Notes: generated by a model from the sequence alone, not told the origin. 64,000 nt of DNA from Peromyscus leucopus (GCF_004664715.2 NC_051067.1:64912482-64976481); one strand, 5' to 3'; numbered from the stretch's first letter, positions 11,258 through 21,096 are shown. Program-made: numbers and translations.

Positions 11258-11470
11258 TGGGGATTAAAGCTGGGCCTTGCACACACCGGAGAACATGCTA
11301 AGGAGCAGGTTTGCCACCCCCTCTTACCTCTTTATGTAAGACAGAGTCTCCCTAAATTGACCGGGTGCCCTTGAACTCACTTTGTAGCCTAAATAGGTTT
11401 TGAACTTGAGTTTCTATTTCCTCAGCCTCCCAAAGAGCTGGAGTCACAGATGACGCCATCACTCCACTTA
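11258..11470 (-). mobile_element. Old ID-like fragment followed by B1-type SINE
   Basis: 11258-11320 resembles an ID head in reverse (GGGGATTAAAGCTGGGCC). 11337-11470 is a diverged reverse B1 (AGACAGAGTCTCCC, CTTGAACTCACTTTGTAGCC, CCTCAGCCTCCCAAAGAGCTGG). Confidence 0.6.
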
Positions 11471-11649
11471 CCTTTCTTGTTCCCCCTCATTTTGGGATCT
11501 CGGTAGTTATCTGTTTTATAGCCAGAGCCTTGGAAAACTCTGGGTGGATGTTAAGGAACTTATTTGCGCATTCAAAGGGGATGTGTGGTTAAGATGGCTT
11601 ACTTTCGAGGAAGGCTCACTTTGGACTGTTCTCTCATGAACCTGGAAAA

Positions 11650-11940
11650 GATGGGCTGGGGAAGGGGCTCCACAGGGGACGGGGAAAAGACTCAGGACCA
11701 GAGTTCAGATCCCGAGCACACATGGAAATATAAGGCCTGGCATGGTGGCCTGCCTATAACCCTAAGCACTAGAGAGGCACAGACAAGGGAACCTGGGAGC
11801 AAGCTGTCTAGCTAGACCAGTCAAGCTCTGGTGGGTTCAAGTGAAAAACTGCCTCAGTATGTAAGTAGGAAAGTGGTTGAGGAAGGCGTTCACTGTCGAC
11901 CTCTAGCCTCCACATATACCACACAACCACATCCATACAG
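11650..11940 (+). mobile_element. B4 SINE
   Basis: An ID-type head (GGCTGGGGAAGGGGCTC to CAGTTCAGATCCC-type end) is followed by a B1-type half (GCCTGGCATGGTGGCC) and then CGACCTCTAGCCTCCACA leading into a CA-rich tail. Confidence 0.8.
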
Positions 11941-11949
11941 CACATACAC

Positions 11950-12056
11950 ATTCCCAAACACAGAGAGACAGAGAGACAGAGAGACAGACACACAAAGACA
12001 GAGAGACAGAGACACACACACACACACCCAGACAGACACAGAGAGAGAGACAGACA

Positions 12057-12105
<49 letters not shown>

Positions 12106-12112
12106 AGAGAGA
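11950..12112 (+). repeat. Compound (GA)(CAGA)(CA)n microsatellite
   Basis: About 160 bp of AGAGACAG units followed by a CA run ending in GAGAGAGAGA. It forms the tail of the preceding B4. Long open frames across it are low-complexity artefacts. Confidence 0.97.
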
Positions 12113-12634
12113 ACCTGACATTATTTTACTATTATTTGTGTGAACAGATGTGTTTTGCTGACTTTGCCCAGCAAGAAGGCCTAACTCGAAGCCCCACCTG
12201 GATGGACCTTCCTCGTGGCTGACTTCACATATGGAAAAACAGGTTTCTGCTCAGCCTAACCCTGGTCTCACTTCCTCACAGGAGTTACAAAAAACGCATA
12301 GTGGTTTGTCTTTTTGTGCTCACTGTGACCATTTTCAGTTGAAGAATTTTAACTGTTTGGGGTTTGTTAGTACACACTTAAGTAACCTCCAAACCACAGG
12401 AAGCGAAACTTGTCTAAACCGTGTCACCCGCCAATTCTGAAAATAGGCTCCAGTCAGCTCCAGGTGACCCTTAGCAAAAAGAGGTACACTGGCAAACCTT
12501 GACTCACTCGGGGGCTCTAACTTAGAGTGCTGACCCTAAGTCCAAGTATCTTTGCAACACTGACTAGAAATTGCCATTGCTGAGGTCCTGACAGCACAGG
12601 TTGGGTAGATGCTCAGGGAACATAAAAATTCTTT
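12113..12634. other. Unassigned non-coding stretch
   Basis: No recognised repeat or exon. Confidence 0.45.
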
Positions 12635-12635
12635 C

Positions 12636-12682
12636 TCCCTTTCTGTCTCTGTCTCTCTCTGACTCTGTCTCTGTCTCTCCCT

Positions 12683-12734
<52 letters not shown>
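12636..12734 (+). repeat. (TCTG)/(TG)n microsatellite
   Basis: A TCTCTG-rich run (12636-12683) is followed by about 25 TG units (12684-12734). Confidence 0.97.
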
Positions 12735-12736
<2 letters not shown>

Positions 12737-12980
12737 TTGTTATTGAGATGACAGGGGTCTCTTGTTATGTGGCTGGAACTCAGGATCTTCTTGTATCAAC
12801 CTCCGAAGTCCTAGGATGACAGGTACACTGTTATCCCCAGACCACATGTAACCAACTGCTTCTTTTCACTTGGGGTTTTGCTTTTGTTTGTTCAAAACAG
12901 GCCTCAAACTCACAGACCTCCACCCACCTCTGCCTGCTGAGTGCGGGGTGGGGGTGGGGTGGGGGAGGGTGTTAAAGGCG
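12735..12980 (-). mobile_element. Two adjacent B1-type fragments
   Basis: 12735-12850 is a diverged reverse B1 (TATTGAGATGACAGGGG, AAGTCCTAGGATGACAGG). 12893-12980 is a second reverse B1 end (GGCCTCAAACTCACAGACC, CCTCTGCCTGCTGAGTG) ending in a G-rich expansion. Confidence 0.6.
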
Positions 12981-13195
12981 TGAGGGATGACTCAGAGCTT
13001 CAGAACACTTACTGGCTCATGGGCCTGAGATCAGTTCCCAGCACCCACATGGCCACTCACCAATACCTGTAACTCCACTTCAAGGGGATTCAACATTTTC
13101 TTCTGACTTCCCCAGGCTCCTGCACACATGCAGGTCACATGTATATATGCAGGGACACAGACACACACATAAAATAAATACATAAACTTAAAGAG
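12981..13195 (+). mobile_element. B2/B3-type SINE
   Basis: It contains GGGATGACTCAGAGC, TCAGTTCCCAGCACCCACATGG in outline, and a tail of ACACACATAAAATAAATAC. It lies directly against an LTR-like element. Confidence 0.75.
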
Positions 13196-13221
13196 TTGCT
13201 TTCTAAAATAAAATGCAAGGT

Positions 13222-13690
13222 TGTTATGATTTATTATGCCCCCCCTGGGGGGGGCGCTATCCTGAGCGTGCTGGGAAACATGCTGGGCAGATGCAGATGC
13301 AGCGGCAGGCTGGGCAGATGTAAGCTGTCTGGGCATGGCGGTGGTCTGGGCATGGCGGTGGTCGCAGTAGCCAGTAATACACAACCCTGAACGCTGCATC
13401 CATTTGGAAAGTTTATTATAATAGAGAGATAAAGAGGCAGAGAGACAAAAAGAAGGAGACGAAGAAAGGGGGAGGGAGGAAAGGAGGAAGGGAGAGAGAA
13501 AGAGAGAGGGGTGCACACCCCGTGGGAGGAAAAGCAGGAGAAAGAGAAGAGACTTCTATGTCAGGATGCAGGGCATCCCCAAGGGGCAGGATCAGAACAT
13601 TAACAATGATGACCGTAGAAGATTCAGAGAAAGGAGCACATTCCATGGACAGGCCAATAGGAAAGGAGGCCACCCAGGGGAAAGTGTCAT
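13222..13690 (-). mobile_element. LTR-like repeat, copy 1 (minus)
   Basis: On the plus strand it starts TGTTATGATTTATTATG and ends AAAGTGTCA (TG...CA). Reverse-complemented it has a pyrimidine-rich tract, an AATAAA-type signal (the complement of TTTATTATAATAG near 13410) and a U5-like end. It is homologous in inverted orientation to 15925-16350. No TSD was found. Confidence 0.5.
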
Positions 13691-13894
13691 GATTAATCCT
13701 ATGGTAAGCCTGACTGGGCCCAAAGTGTCTAGGTGGTCCTAGGTGTTTATGTCAGGGTGTTTCTAGAAGGAAAGCATTAGAAGGGGGTCTTCAGTAAAGA
13801 AGGCAGCCTGTGGAGTAGGAAGAATTGTCTACTCTGTGGAGAGCCAGAATAAAAAGGTGGAGGAGGGCACTTGGTTGCTGGGGTAGGGTGTTAG

Positions 13895-14050
13895 GATTTG
13901 GATATAAATGGCTTAGATGGGTGAATGTCTTGAATACTCAGTCCCCAGCTGGTGGCACCATTTAGGGGAAATTATGAAAACTTTAGAAGGCAGGGCCTGG
14001 TTGGAGGAAATGAGGCAGGTTCTGGGGAGAAGGTTTCATCTTGGCCTATG

Positions 14051-14120
<70 letters not shown>

Positions 14121-14130
14121 TCTAAGCCTG
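13895..14130 (+). mobile_element. MaLR (MT-type) LTR, 5' part, with (TC)n
   Basis: Motifs follow rodent MT LTRs: GAATGTCTTGAATACTCAGTCCCCAGCTGGTGGCACC in outline, and GGCAGGGCCTGGTTGGAGGAA. A (TC)n tract (14050-14118) has expanded within the pyrimidine-rich region. Confidence 0.65.
14050..14118 (+). repeat. (TC)n microsatellite
   Basis: About 34 uninterrupted TC units inside the MaLR fragment. Confidence 0.98.
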
Positions 14131-14289
14131 ACGTTCAGGAAGAAGCTCTTCTGCCACAGAAGTCTGTGGTCCTGCTCAAGTGTGTGGGCCACAGAAGTCT
14201 ACCAGTATGAGGTCCTGCTCCAGTGTGTGGGCCCAGCCAGTCACAGACTAGACCCCCTGAAACCCAGCCAAAATCGACACTTCTGCCTT

Positions 14290-14545
14290 TGCGGGTTTTA
14301 GATGAGGTGTTGTGATGCACCATGGAAAGTCTGCCACTGACCTTGGATTAGGATTCAACACCCGTGGCTCCTCTCAGTCTCAGACCTTTGGACTCAGACT
14401 AGAGCTTAGCCGCCAGCTTTCCTGGGTCTATAGCTCATGGTGGCAGATCACAGGATATATTAGCTAGTCCCTCATCAAACATCTCTTACCTTATCTATAA
14501 CCTAGTGGTTCCGTTTCTCTGGAGAACCCCAATTATCATAGACAG
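14290..14545 (+). repeat. Old interspersed repeat, family not named
   Basis: The order TCTCAGACCTTTGGACTCAGACT, GCTTTCCTGGGTC, GGTTCCGTTTCTCTGGAGAACCC matches a mammal-wide repeat I recognise by its GTTTCTCTGGAGAACCC end. I cannot name the family with confidence. Confidence 0.5.
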
Positions 14546-15025
14546 AGAAGGACTCGGGCATTGTAGCTACTGAGAAGTGAGACCCTCTCAGGAGAGAAGA
14601 CTGGCAGGTTTATGTCCCTGTCCTCAGCTACTCCAGTTATGGGCTTACCATGCTGCCGAGCTTCATGATAACACCTTTGCACTGACAAATGGTTCTGTTT
14701 GGCATTCCGGCCTCCTTTTTGTCACTATTAGTGAAATGTCTCTGTTTTCCTCTCTTTTATCCAAACAACAACCTCCCAATTACAGCAAAGGAAAGCTTAA
14801 GTATGGAAAATTTCCACTCACGAAGCCTCCACCAACCTACCATCATTTTCCACAAATCCATAACCTCAATCTTTCTCTTCCCTGTGCATTTATAATTATA
14901 GCCCAAGTATGGTTTTGTATCCTTCCCTCTAGTTTCACATCGAGTATTATATCCAACAGATGTGATGCACCTTCAAATTTTCATCATCCCATGAAGGGTC
15001 TGGATTCATTTTTTTTCCTTCTTTT
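14546..15025. other. Unassigned non-coding stretch
   Basis: No recognised repeat. The open frames at 14577-15035 and 14689-14895 lack domains. Confidence 0.45.
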
Positions 15026-15352
15026 TAAAAAGTGAGTGCGTGTGCACACGAGTGTTGTGTATTTGTGTTGCACACACGTGCTTGTCTCTGTGGGTATAGG
15101 TGCAGGATAGAAGTTGACATCAGGATGCCTTCATCCCTTGTCCGCTTCATCTTTTGAAATAGTCTTGCACAGAACTTAGAGCTGACTGTTTCAGTTAGGC
15201 TGGATGGCCACCCATCTCATGAGATCTGCATGACTCTGCCTCCAACAGACATTTGCTGCCATGCCAGCCTCGGGTCGGTTTGGGGATTCAAACTCAGGTC
15301 CTCAAGCTTGCACAGCACACACTTTATTCACTGAGCCATCTCCCTTGGCCCT
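15026..15352 (-). mobile_element. B4 SINE
   Basis: Reverse B4: a TG-rich tail, GAAGTTGACATCAGG, AGACATTTGCTGCCATGCC, GGGGATTCAAACTCAGGTCC and ACTGAGCCATCTCCC at the head. Confidence 0.8.
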
Positions 15353-15924
15353 GGCTTCGTTTTTAAACAGATGCGGTCCATTGCTCTTGGGAGGCACATA
15401 GCCTAATGGAGTCTTGTGTGTGCCCACCCGAGATTCTTGGCATTCCTCTGCTCAGGTAAAGAAAGGGATGGCTACAGGATACGATTACCTCTGACAGTAT
15501 CTGCTCCACTCATCCTTCTCTGCCTGTTGGCTGGTACTGAAAATATTTCCAACAGCCACCATGGTTTTTCATTGGGTAAATCTGAGACTTAAAATCCCTG
15601 TGTAGTAAGTTGTGTGCCTGGCAGCATGCCCTCTGCTGTTCAGAAAACTAGGAGCCGAACAGAACGAGACGGAGTGATACGTGGCTGTTCCCTCCCAGGG
15701 AAAAGTGATAAGGCACCAGTGACAGACTCCATTCAAGGCTAGCTCAGCAAACCCATGAGTTTAGTTGGGATTATTTACAGAAGCATGAGTGAGGAGTGAT
15801 GTACAGAAACACGGACAATATATGGGCAATGATACTAAACCCATCTTGTAAATGCTGTAGAGGGGCATCATGTACCCTCTCTTCTTCCACAAGGGAATGC
15901 TGATAATGTGTTTTATATGGCATT
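15353..15924. other. Unassigned non-coding stretch
   Basis: No recognised family. The 3' part (about 15840-15924) may belong to the following LTR-like copy. Confidence 0.4.
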
Positions 15925-16021
15925 AATAATGTGACTTTATTGTTAATATTCTGACTTGCCCCTTGAAAACCCTCCCCCTGGAGTGACCCTGCATCTTGAC
16001 ATAAAAGAAAAACCCCTTTCC

Positions 16022-16090
<69 letters not shown>

Positions 16091-16350
16091 CTCTCTCTCC
16101 ATTCTCACGAGCAGTGCACACCTCTGCTTTCTCTCCCTTTTCTTTCTTCCTTGTCTCCCTCTTTCCTATCTTTCTCTTCATCTCTCTATTATAAGAAACT
16201 CTCCACGTGGATGCAGCACCTGGGTGTGAGTGACTTTTCACACACACACACACACCCCGCTGCATCTGCCCGCCATGTTTCCCTGGATGCATGGGATACC
16301 CTGGCCTGGCCAGCTGGGGGTTCTCCACTCGTGGGAATTCATAATGATTA
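15925..16350 (+). mobile_element. LTR-like repeat, copy 2 (plus)
   Basis: It matches the reverse complement of 13222-13690: GTTAATATTCTGAC, CCCTGCATCTTGACAT, a long pyrimidine tract, CTCTCTATTATAAGAAACT, GTGGATGCAGCACC and CATCTGCCCGCCATGTTTCCC. The pyrimidine tract has become (TC)n at about 16025-16086. Confidence 0.5.
16025..16086 (+). repeat. (TC)n microsatellite
   Basis: About 30 TC units within the pyrimidine tract of the LTR-like copy. Confidence 0.98.
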
Positions 16351-16500
16351 TGCTTCGTTCTCATTTGTCCCTGTCCTCCATTGCTGCTGTCGCTCTCTGG
16401 CATGTTCCTTTCTTCTCACAGACACTCCCTGCTCCTGCTTTCGCTACCTTCTCTTTCCCTTTCTTCCTCCTCTCTTGTTCTGCTTTCTGCTCTGAGGAGC

Positions 16501-16627
16501 ATGTATATATGTATGTATGTGTGTATATATGTGTGTGTATACATATATATGTGTGTATATATATGTGTGTGTGTACATATATATATATATGTGTGTGTAT
16601 ATATATGTGTGTGTGTATACATATATA

Positions 16628-16664
<37 letters not shown>

Positions 16665-16695
16665 ACATATATATATGTGGGTGTATATATATTCC
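16501..16695 (+). repeat. Compound (TG)n/(TA)n alternating tract
   Basis: Nearly 195 bp of strictly alternating purine-pyrimidine DNA (TGTGTA, TATATA, TACATA blocks). Open frames on both strands across it are artefacts. Confidence 0.97.
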
Positions 16696-17440
16696 CACAA
16701 AGGGGCTCTTGGGAGAAGAGCACACTGCTTTAGTGTGCTCTCAGCTGCTCTGATTTCAGGATGTCGACGGCCACGTCATGGCTGAGTGTGCCAGGAGGAA
16801 GGCTGGCAGAGAGGAGCAGGGTATAAGCAGAGCTGGCTGGGGACAAAAGTAAACAGATTGCCTGCCTGCAAAACCCACTCCATGGTTCTCTTGCTGAAGC
16901 GCAGCAGCAGAGGGTAGCGATAACATTGCATCTCCGAAAAACAGACTTTATATAAAGGGGAACCCTCTTTGTTCTCAGCTGGACTTCTGTGGAGACTCTG
17001 GGAAATGCTGCCTGGTTCTAGGTAGGTGTTGGGGTTCTGTCTACTGCAGCCAAGTCACTTTCCGAGAAACCCTTCAAATGAGCATAAGCATTAGATTATT
17101 AGGAATAGAGAACAGGCAATGATTGTGATAAAGATTAAAGACACCCCCAAGGAACTGTCATTGTCTCTTGGGTGGCCCCTACACATATAAACTATAGGCT
17201 CAGGACAGATACCTAAGGATTAAGTCATCAGCCCAAGAAAGGGGCTGATCTTCAAGTAGGTATCACTTTGAAATCAATTAAAGTAATTGGGTTTCACTTT
17301 ATTAATGCCCTGGCTAACGTATCTCTCTTGACAAATGAATTCTATATCCATCTTTGTTGTCTGCTTCATATGTCATGTTCTCTGAGAAAAATTTCTGAGC
17401 ACCCCAAATTGGTCATGTCATCCTGAGTACTGTAATGCCC
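16696..17440. other. Unassigned stretch containing a promoter-like block
   Basis: There is no repeat family here. GGGTATAAGCAG at about 16820 and TATATAAA at 16949-16956 are TATA-like. See the separate regulatory entry. Confidence 0.4.
16949..17023 (+). promoter_or_regulatory. Candidate TATA promoter and short first exon
   Basis: TATATAAA (16949-16956) would place transcription start near 16980. From there to 17021 the sequence is free of repeats, holds ATGCTGCCTGGTTCTAG at its end, and meets a donor-like AG|GTAGGT (GT at 17022-17023). This arrangement resembles first exons of short TATA-driven genes, but no downstream exon or protein similarity was found, so it may be chance. Confidence 0.2.
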
Positions 17441-17620
17441 TCTGCTCTTGTGTATGTGTGCATGTGCTCATGTGGGTGCATATGTGTGTAAGCATGTGCA
17501 TGTTTTTGTGTGTGCACAGGTGTACCTATATGTCCAAGCACGTGTCAATCAGAAGATCACCTCTGTGTCAGTCCTCAGACACTGTCCACTTTGATTTTGT
17601 TGTTGTTGTTGTTGTTTTGA
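17441..17620 (+). repeat. TG-rich region and (TTG)n
   Basis: Imperfect TG/CATG runs cover 17441-17530. Seven TTG units lie at 17597-17617. Confidence 0.8.
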
Positions 17621-17639
17621 CTTTTCTTCTGTTCATATG

Positions 17640-17936
17640 ACTGTATATGTGGTGTGTATGGGTATACATGCATGTTCTCATGTGTATGGGCACACGTATG
17701 GAGGTTCAAGGGATATCTTCCTTCATTGCTCTTATCTTTTGAGGCAGGGCCAAGCACAGACTCCATCAATAGGATTAATCTGCCTCACCAAGCTGCGCTG
17801 GCATAATTCCCTACCTAGGCTCTCAAGGCGGGAGTTGCAGGCAGGCTGTCAGGCCCACTCAGCATTCCCATGGGTTCTGGTCTTCCTGTTTGCACAGAAG
17901 GTGCTTTAACCACAGAGTCATCTCTGCAGCTCCCCA
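17640..17936 (-). mobile_element. B4 SINE
   Basis: Reverse B4: TG/CATG tail, TATGGAGGTTCAAGGG, and a head of CACAGAGTCATCTCTGCAGC. Confidence 0.65.
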
Positions 17937-18150
17937 CTCTGTTTTTAGGACAGAGTCTCACTGACCTGGAGCATGACACGGGAACTGCCCCCCCTTCCCC
18001 CCCCACCTCCGCAGCACCGGGAGTCCAAGCACACACACCCCACCCCACCACGTTGTTTTGTTTTTTCTAAATATGGATGCTGGGGATTGAACTCGGGTCC
18101 TCGAGCTTGCAAGGCAAACACACAGTTGACTGAGCTGTCTCCCTGGCCCT
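17937..18150 (-). mobile_element. B4 SINE, second copy, C-rich middle
   Basis: It starts with AGGACAGAGTCTCACTGACC and ends in GGGGATTGAACTCGGGTCC and GACTGAGCTGTCTCCCTGGCCC, the reverse B4/ID head. The middle carries CCCCCC runs. Confidence 0.7.
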
Positions 18151-18364
18151 CTGCTCTCATTTCTGTTTGGACACGTGCTACATCCTGCCTGTGCCCTTGG
18201 ATCTCTGTGTCTATAAATTACAGCCTTCTTTAATTATAAGGCCCACGAAGACAAGACTTCCTCAGCACTCTGATTTCTCTGTAATTTACATTTTGCTTGT
18301 TTAAAGGTTATCATTTGGATAGTATGCATTTCCTTTTCATTTGTTTAATGGGTTCACTTCCTGT

Positions 18365-18480
18365 TGTCTCTAAACTCCAGGAGGCACAGTGATGGATTTT
18401 TGTACTTCGACGCTAACTATGGCATAGTCTTCATGTGATATCTGGCATGTAGCAGACATCCCACAAATGTTTCTGAATGT
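18365..18480. mobile_element. L2/MIR-family remnant
   Basis: It resembles the conserved 3' end: CTCCAGGAGGCACAGTGATGG, ATATCTGGCATGTAGCAGAC, and AATGTTTCTGAATG. Confidence 0.6.
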
Positions 18481-18696
18481 GTATATTACACTTTCATACT
18501 TTTGAAATAACTTAGCAAACACAATCTATCTGCTTTATACCTAGCAGGATTACAAAGAATGATTCACAAATATAGGGTATCTCAATCAAATGGTCTAAAC
18601 TGGAGACAGCCCTTTAGCAATAAAACCTGAGTAAAGGACTCGATAACAAGCACGAATTGAGTAAATCCAGAGAATTTTAGAAATACTGAGATATTG

Positions 18697-18905
18697 CAGC
18701 TGGAGAGATGGCTCAGGGGTCAAGAGTACCATCCAGAGGACCTAGGTTTGGTTCCCAGAACCCATACTGGGCAGCTAACAACCACTTGTAAACCCAGTTA
18801 CAGGAGATCTGATGCTCTCTTCTGGCCTCTGTGGCCATCTGATCACATGTTGTACACATAAACTCACACAGGTACACACATAAATAAAAACTAAATCTAT
18901 AAAGA
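18697..18905 (+). mobile_element. B2/B3 SINE
   Basis: It starts GCTGGAGAGATGGCTCAGG, continues TTGGTTCCCAGAACCC and GATCTGATGCTCTCTTCTGG, and ends with ACACATAAATAAAAACTAAAT. Confidence 0.9.
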
Positions 18906-18973
18906 AGTAGTGAGACATAGTATTCTTTACTTGAAATTCTCACTTATAGAATAGAGCTATTAGGTAGAATTTT

Positions 18974-19120
18974 GTTTTGTTTTTTGAGACAGGGTTTCTC
19001 TGTGTAGCTTTGGCTGTCCTGGAACTCAACTCTGTAGACCAGGCTGGCCTCAAACTCCCAGAGATCTGCCTGCCTCTGCCTCTCAAGTGTTGGGTTTAAA
19101 GGTATGCGCCACCACCACCT
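18974..19120 (-). mobile_element. B1 SINE with long TSD
   Basis: Reverse B1 (GAGACAGGGTTTCTCTGTG, GGCTGGCCTCAAACTCCC). It is flanked by AGCTATTAGGT(A/G)GAATTT at 18955-18972 and 19121-19138. Confidence 0.95.
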
Positions 19121-19172
19121 AGCTATTAGGTGGAATTTAAGATAATAAAACATAAGCAATTTATTCATATGT

Positions 19173-19562
19173 TGTAGCTTTAGTTTTCCTGCCTTGCCCA
19201 CAGTCAGGACAAATCTTTGTCACCCGCCAGTCCCACAGCTGCTCAGACCCAAACAAGTAAACACAGAAACTTATATTGCTTACAAACTGCATGGCCGTGG
19301 CAGGCTTCTTGCTTACTGCTCTTATAGTTTAAATTAATCCATTTCCATAAATCTATACCTTGCCACGTGACTAGTGGCTTACTGGTGTCTTCACAAGCTG
19401 CTGGTCATGGCGGCAGCTGGCAGTGTCTCTCTGCCTCATCCTTCCACTTCCCAGAATTCTCCTCTCTCCTTGTCCCACCTACTTCCTGCCTGGCCACTGG
19501 CCAATCAGTGTTTTATTTATTGACCAATTAGAGCAATTTGACATACAGACCATCCCACAGCA
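19173..19562 (-). repeat. 3' LTR of the non-autonomous ERV
   Basis: On the plus strand it runs TGTAGCTTTAGTTTTCC to CATCCCACAGCA, so the element-sense LTR starts TGCTGTGGG and ends GCTACA. It carries ATTGGTC/GATTGGCC (CCAAT-type) motifs near its start and a CATGGCGGC YY1-like motif at about 19405. Confidence 0.92.
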
Positions 19563-19597
19563 CTTCACCTTTTCTTTCTTTCTTTTTTTTTTTTTTT
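19563..19597 (-). other. Polypurine tract of the ERV
   Basis: In element sense, the bases just upstream of the 3' LTR are almost all purine (AAGAAAGAAAGAAAAGG, then TGAAG). This is the usual site for plus-strand primer formation. Confidence 0.7.
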
Positions 19598-19987
19598 AAA
19601 AAAGGAAGGTTTTAACTTTTACACATCTCCAAAGCCAGCTTGGTAGATTTGGGAATTTGGGCGTAGCTTCTCTTACTACTTCCTGCTGGAGGGGGCCACT
19701 GTATCTTATGGGGACACAAAGAAAATTTTAGGATCATGGAGTAGTCCGTGAGGCTGTATTATCTGAGCCAGTTGCCTTGAAACGATTCTGGATGTTGGAC
19801 CTCTGGGCCATGGTGTCATCAGAGACCTTTCAGGTGGTCTTGGCTGGTCAAACCTGATGTATCTTAATCTGGAACAAATCCATAGCCTCTGGCTTTCTGT
19901 AGAAACAAAAGCAGAGTCTCTTTTCCAAAGCAACATATCCTTATATCCAAATTTTGAAGTCAAGGTACCTTTAAAATACACATTTTG

Positions 19988-20166
19988 GGGGGCTGGAGAG
20001 ATGGCTCAGAGGTTAAGAACACTGGCTGTTCTTCCAGAGGTCCTGAGTTCAATTCCCAGCACCCACATGGTGGCTCACAACCATCTGTAATGAGATCTGG
20101 CGCCCTCTTCTGTGTACATAATAAATAAATAAATCTTAAAAAAAAAAAAAGAAAGAAATGTTTAAA
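19988..20166 (+). mobile_element. B2-type SINE inserted in the ERV interior
   Basis: It begins GGGCTGGAGAGATGGCTCAG and ends in AATAAATAAATAAATC and a poly(A) run. The duplication AAAATACACATTTT lies on both sides (19974-19987 and 20167-20180). It is younger than its host ERV and little diverged. Confidence 0.95.
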
Positions 20167-20690
20167 AAAAATACACATTTTGGCATAACTTAACAGCTTT
20201 TGCAATCAAATGTTTTTCTTCAGTTACAAATATCAAAGAGAACATAATCCAGATTCTCTGTGTGGTAGCCATCTTTATGTGGCTTATTTTTTATATTACC
20301 TTGAGCCTATTGCTTTAAACTGCAGCCTTTTAAGCCTGAAACAGTGCTGTGGCTGCTGGCTCCGCCCACTTCAGCTTCCCAACATGGCGGTGGTACGTTT
20401 TCTGCCAGCTCTGGGAGCCATCGTGGGTCTATGCTTTTATCCAAGCAGCGTGTAGCCCAGAAACCTACTTTTTTGTTTTGTACTAGCAAAGGCTAAGTCC
20501 ACCACACAGCTTAATGTGCCACTTGCAGAGGCCTCATTCCCGCCATACTGCAGACCAAGCTTGCACGCTAGGAACCCGCCAGTAGCTCAAACCGGCAGGC
20601 TGCCACTCATTTGAGAGAGACAATTAGGAAGCTATTTTTAAGCTCCATTTTAGAATCTTTTCTCAGGTTTTAGGTAGAAACTCTTACCAA

Positions 20691-20704
20691 CACGTTGGGC
20701 GCCA
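20691..20704 (-). other. Primer binding site, tRNA-Lys type
   Basis: In element sense, two bases after the 5' LTR end is TGGCGCCCAACGTG, a 14-base match to the 3' end complement of tRNA-Lys (the Lys1,2 type) as used by many class II/beta-like retroviruses. Beyond these 14 bases the match fades. Confidence 0.85.
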
Positions 20705-20706
20705 TT

Positions 20707-21096
20707 TGTAGTTTTAGTTTTCCTGCCTTGCCCACAGTCAGGACAAATCTTTGTCACCCGCCAGTCCCACAGCTGCTCAGACCCAAACAAGTAAACACAG
20801 AGACTTATATTGCATACAAACTGTATGGCCGTGGCAGGCTTCTTGTTAACTGTTCTTATAGTTTAAATTAATCCATTTCCATAAATCTATACCTTGCCAC
20901 ATGGCTGGTGGCTTACCGGCGTCTTCACATGCTGCTGGTCATGGCGGCAGCTGGCAGTGTCTCTCTGCCTCATCCTTCCACTTCCCAGAATTCTCCTCTC
21001 TCCTTGTCCCACCTACTTCCTGCCTGGCCACTGGCCAACCAGTGTTTTATTTATTGACCAATCAGAGCAATTTGATATACAGACCATCCCACAGCA
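20707..21096 (-). repeat. 5' LTR of the non-autonomous ERV
   Basis: It has the same length and termini as 19173-19562, differing by about 16 substitutions and no indels that I can see. The 6-bp TSD follows directly at 21097-21102. Confidence 0.92.

Larger units (their letters stand above)
19173..21096 (-). mobile_element. Complete non-autonomous LTR retroelement (class II-like ERV)
   Basis: This is a proviral structure on the minus strand: 390-bp LTRs at both ends, a tRNA-Lys-type primer binding site beside the 5' LTR, and a purine tract beside the 3' LTR. The 6-bp target duplication ATATGT is perfect (19167-19172 and 21097-21102). The internal region is only 1,144 bp, about 180 of which is a later SINE. 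I see no gag, pro, pol or env similarity and no long open frame, so mobility would have depended on another element's proteins. LTR divergence is about 16 mismatches in 390 by eye, roughly 4%, indicating a fairly recent insertion. Confidence 0.9.

Noticed and set aside
11808..12121. Several long open frames on both strands (Cys-Val or His-Thr repeats)
   Set aside because: They are translations of CA/GA microsatellite. The same applies to frames at 7210-7501, 16230-16785, 21820-22140, 45138-45450 and 45667-46193.
13917..14301. Ser-Leu-rich frames
   Set aside because: They arise from the (TC)n tract inside a MaLR LTR.
15771..16403. 210-codon minus-strand frame with an Arg-Glu repeat
   Set aside because: It crosses the (TC)n tract. 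The repeat codons come from GA units and the flanks have no domain.
16975..17021. Resemblance of ATGCTGCCT at a first exon end to prolactin-family genes
   Set aside because: Only a few codons match, the exon boundary differs from that family, and no later exon is visible.
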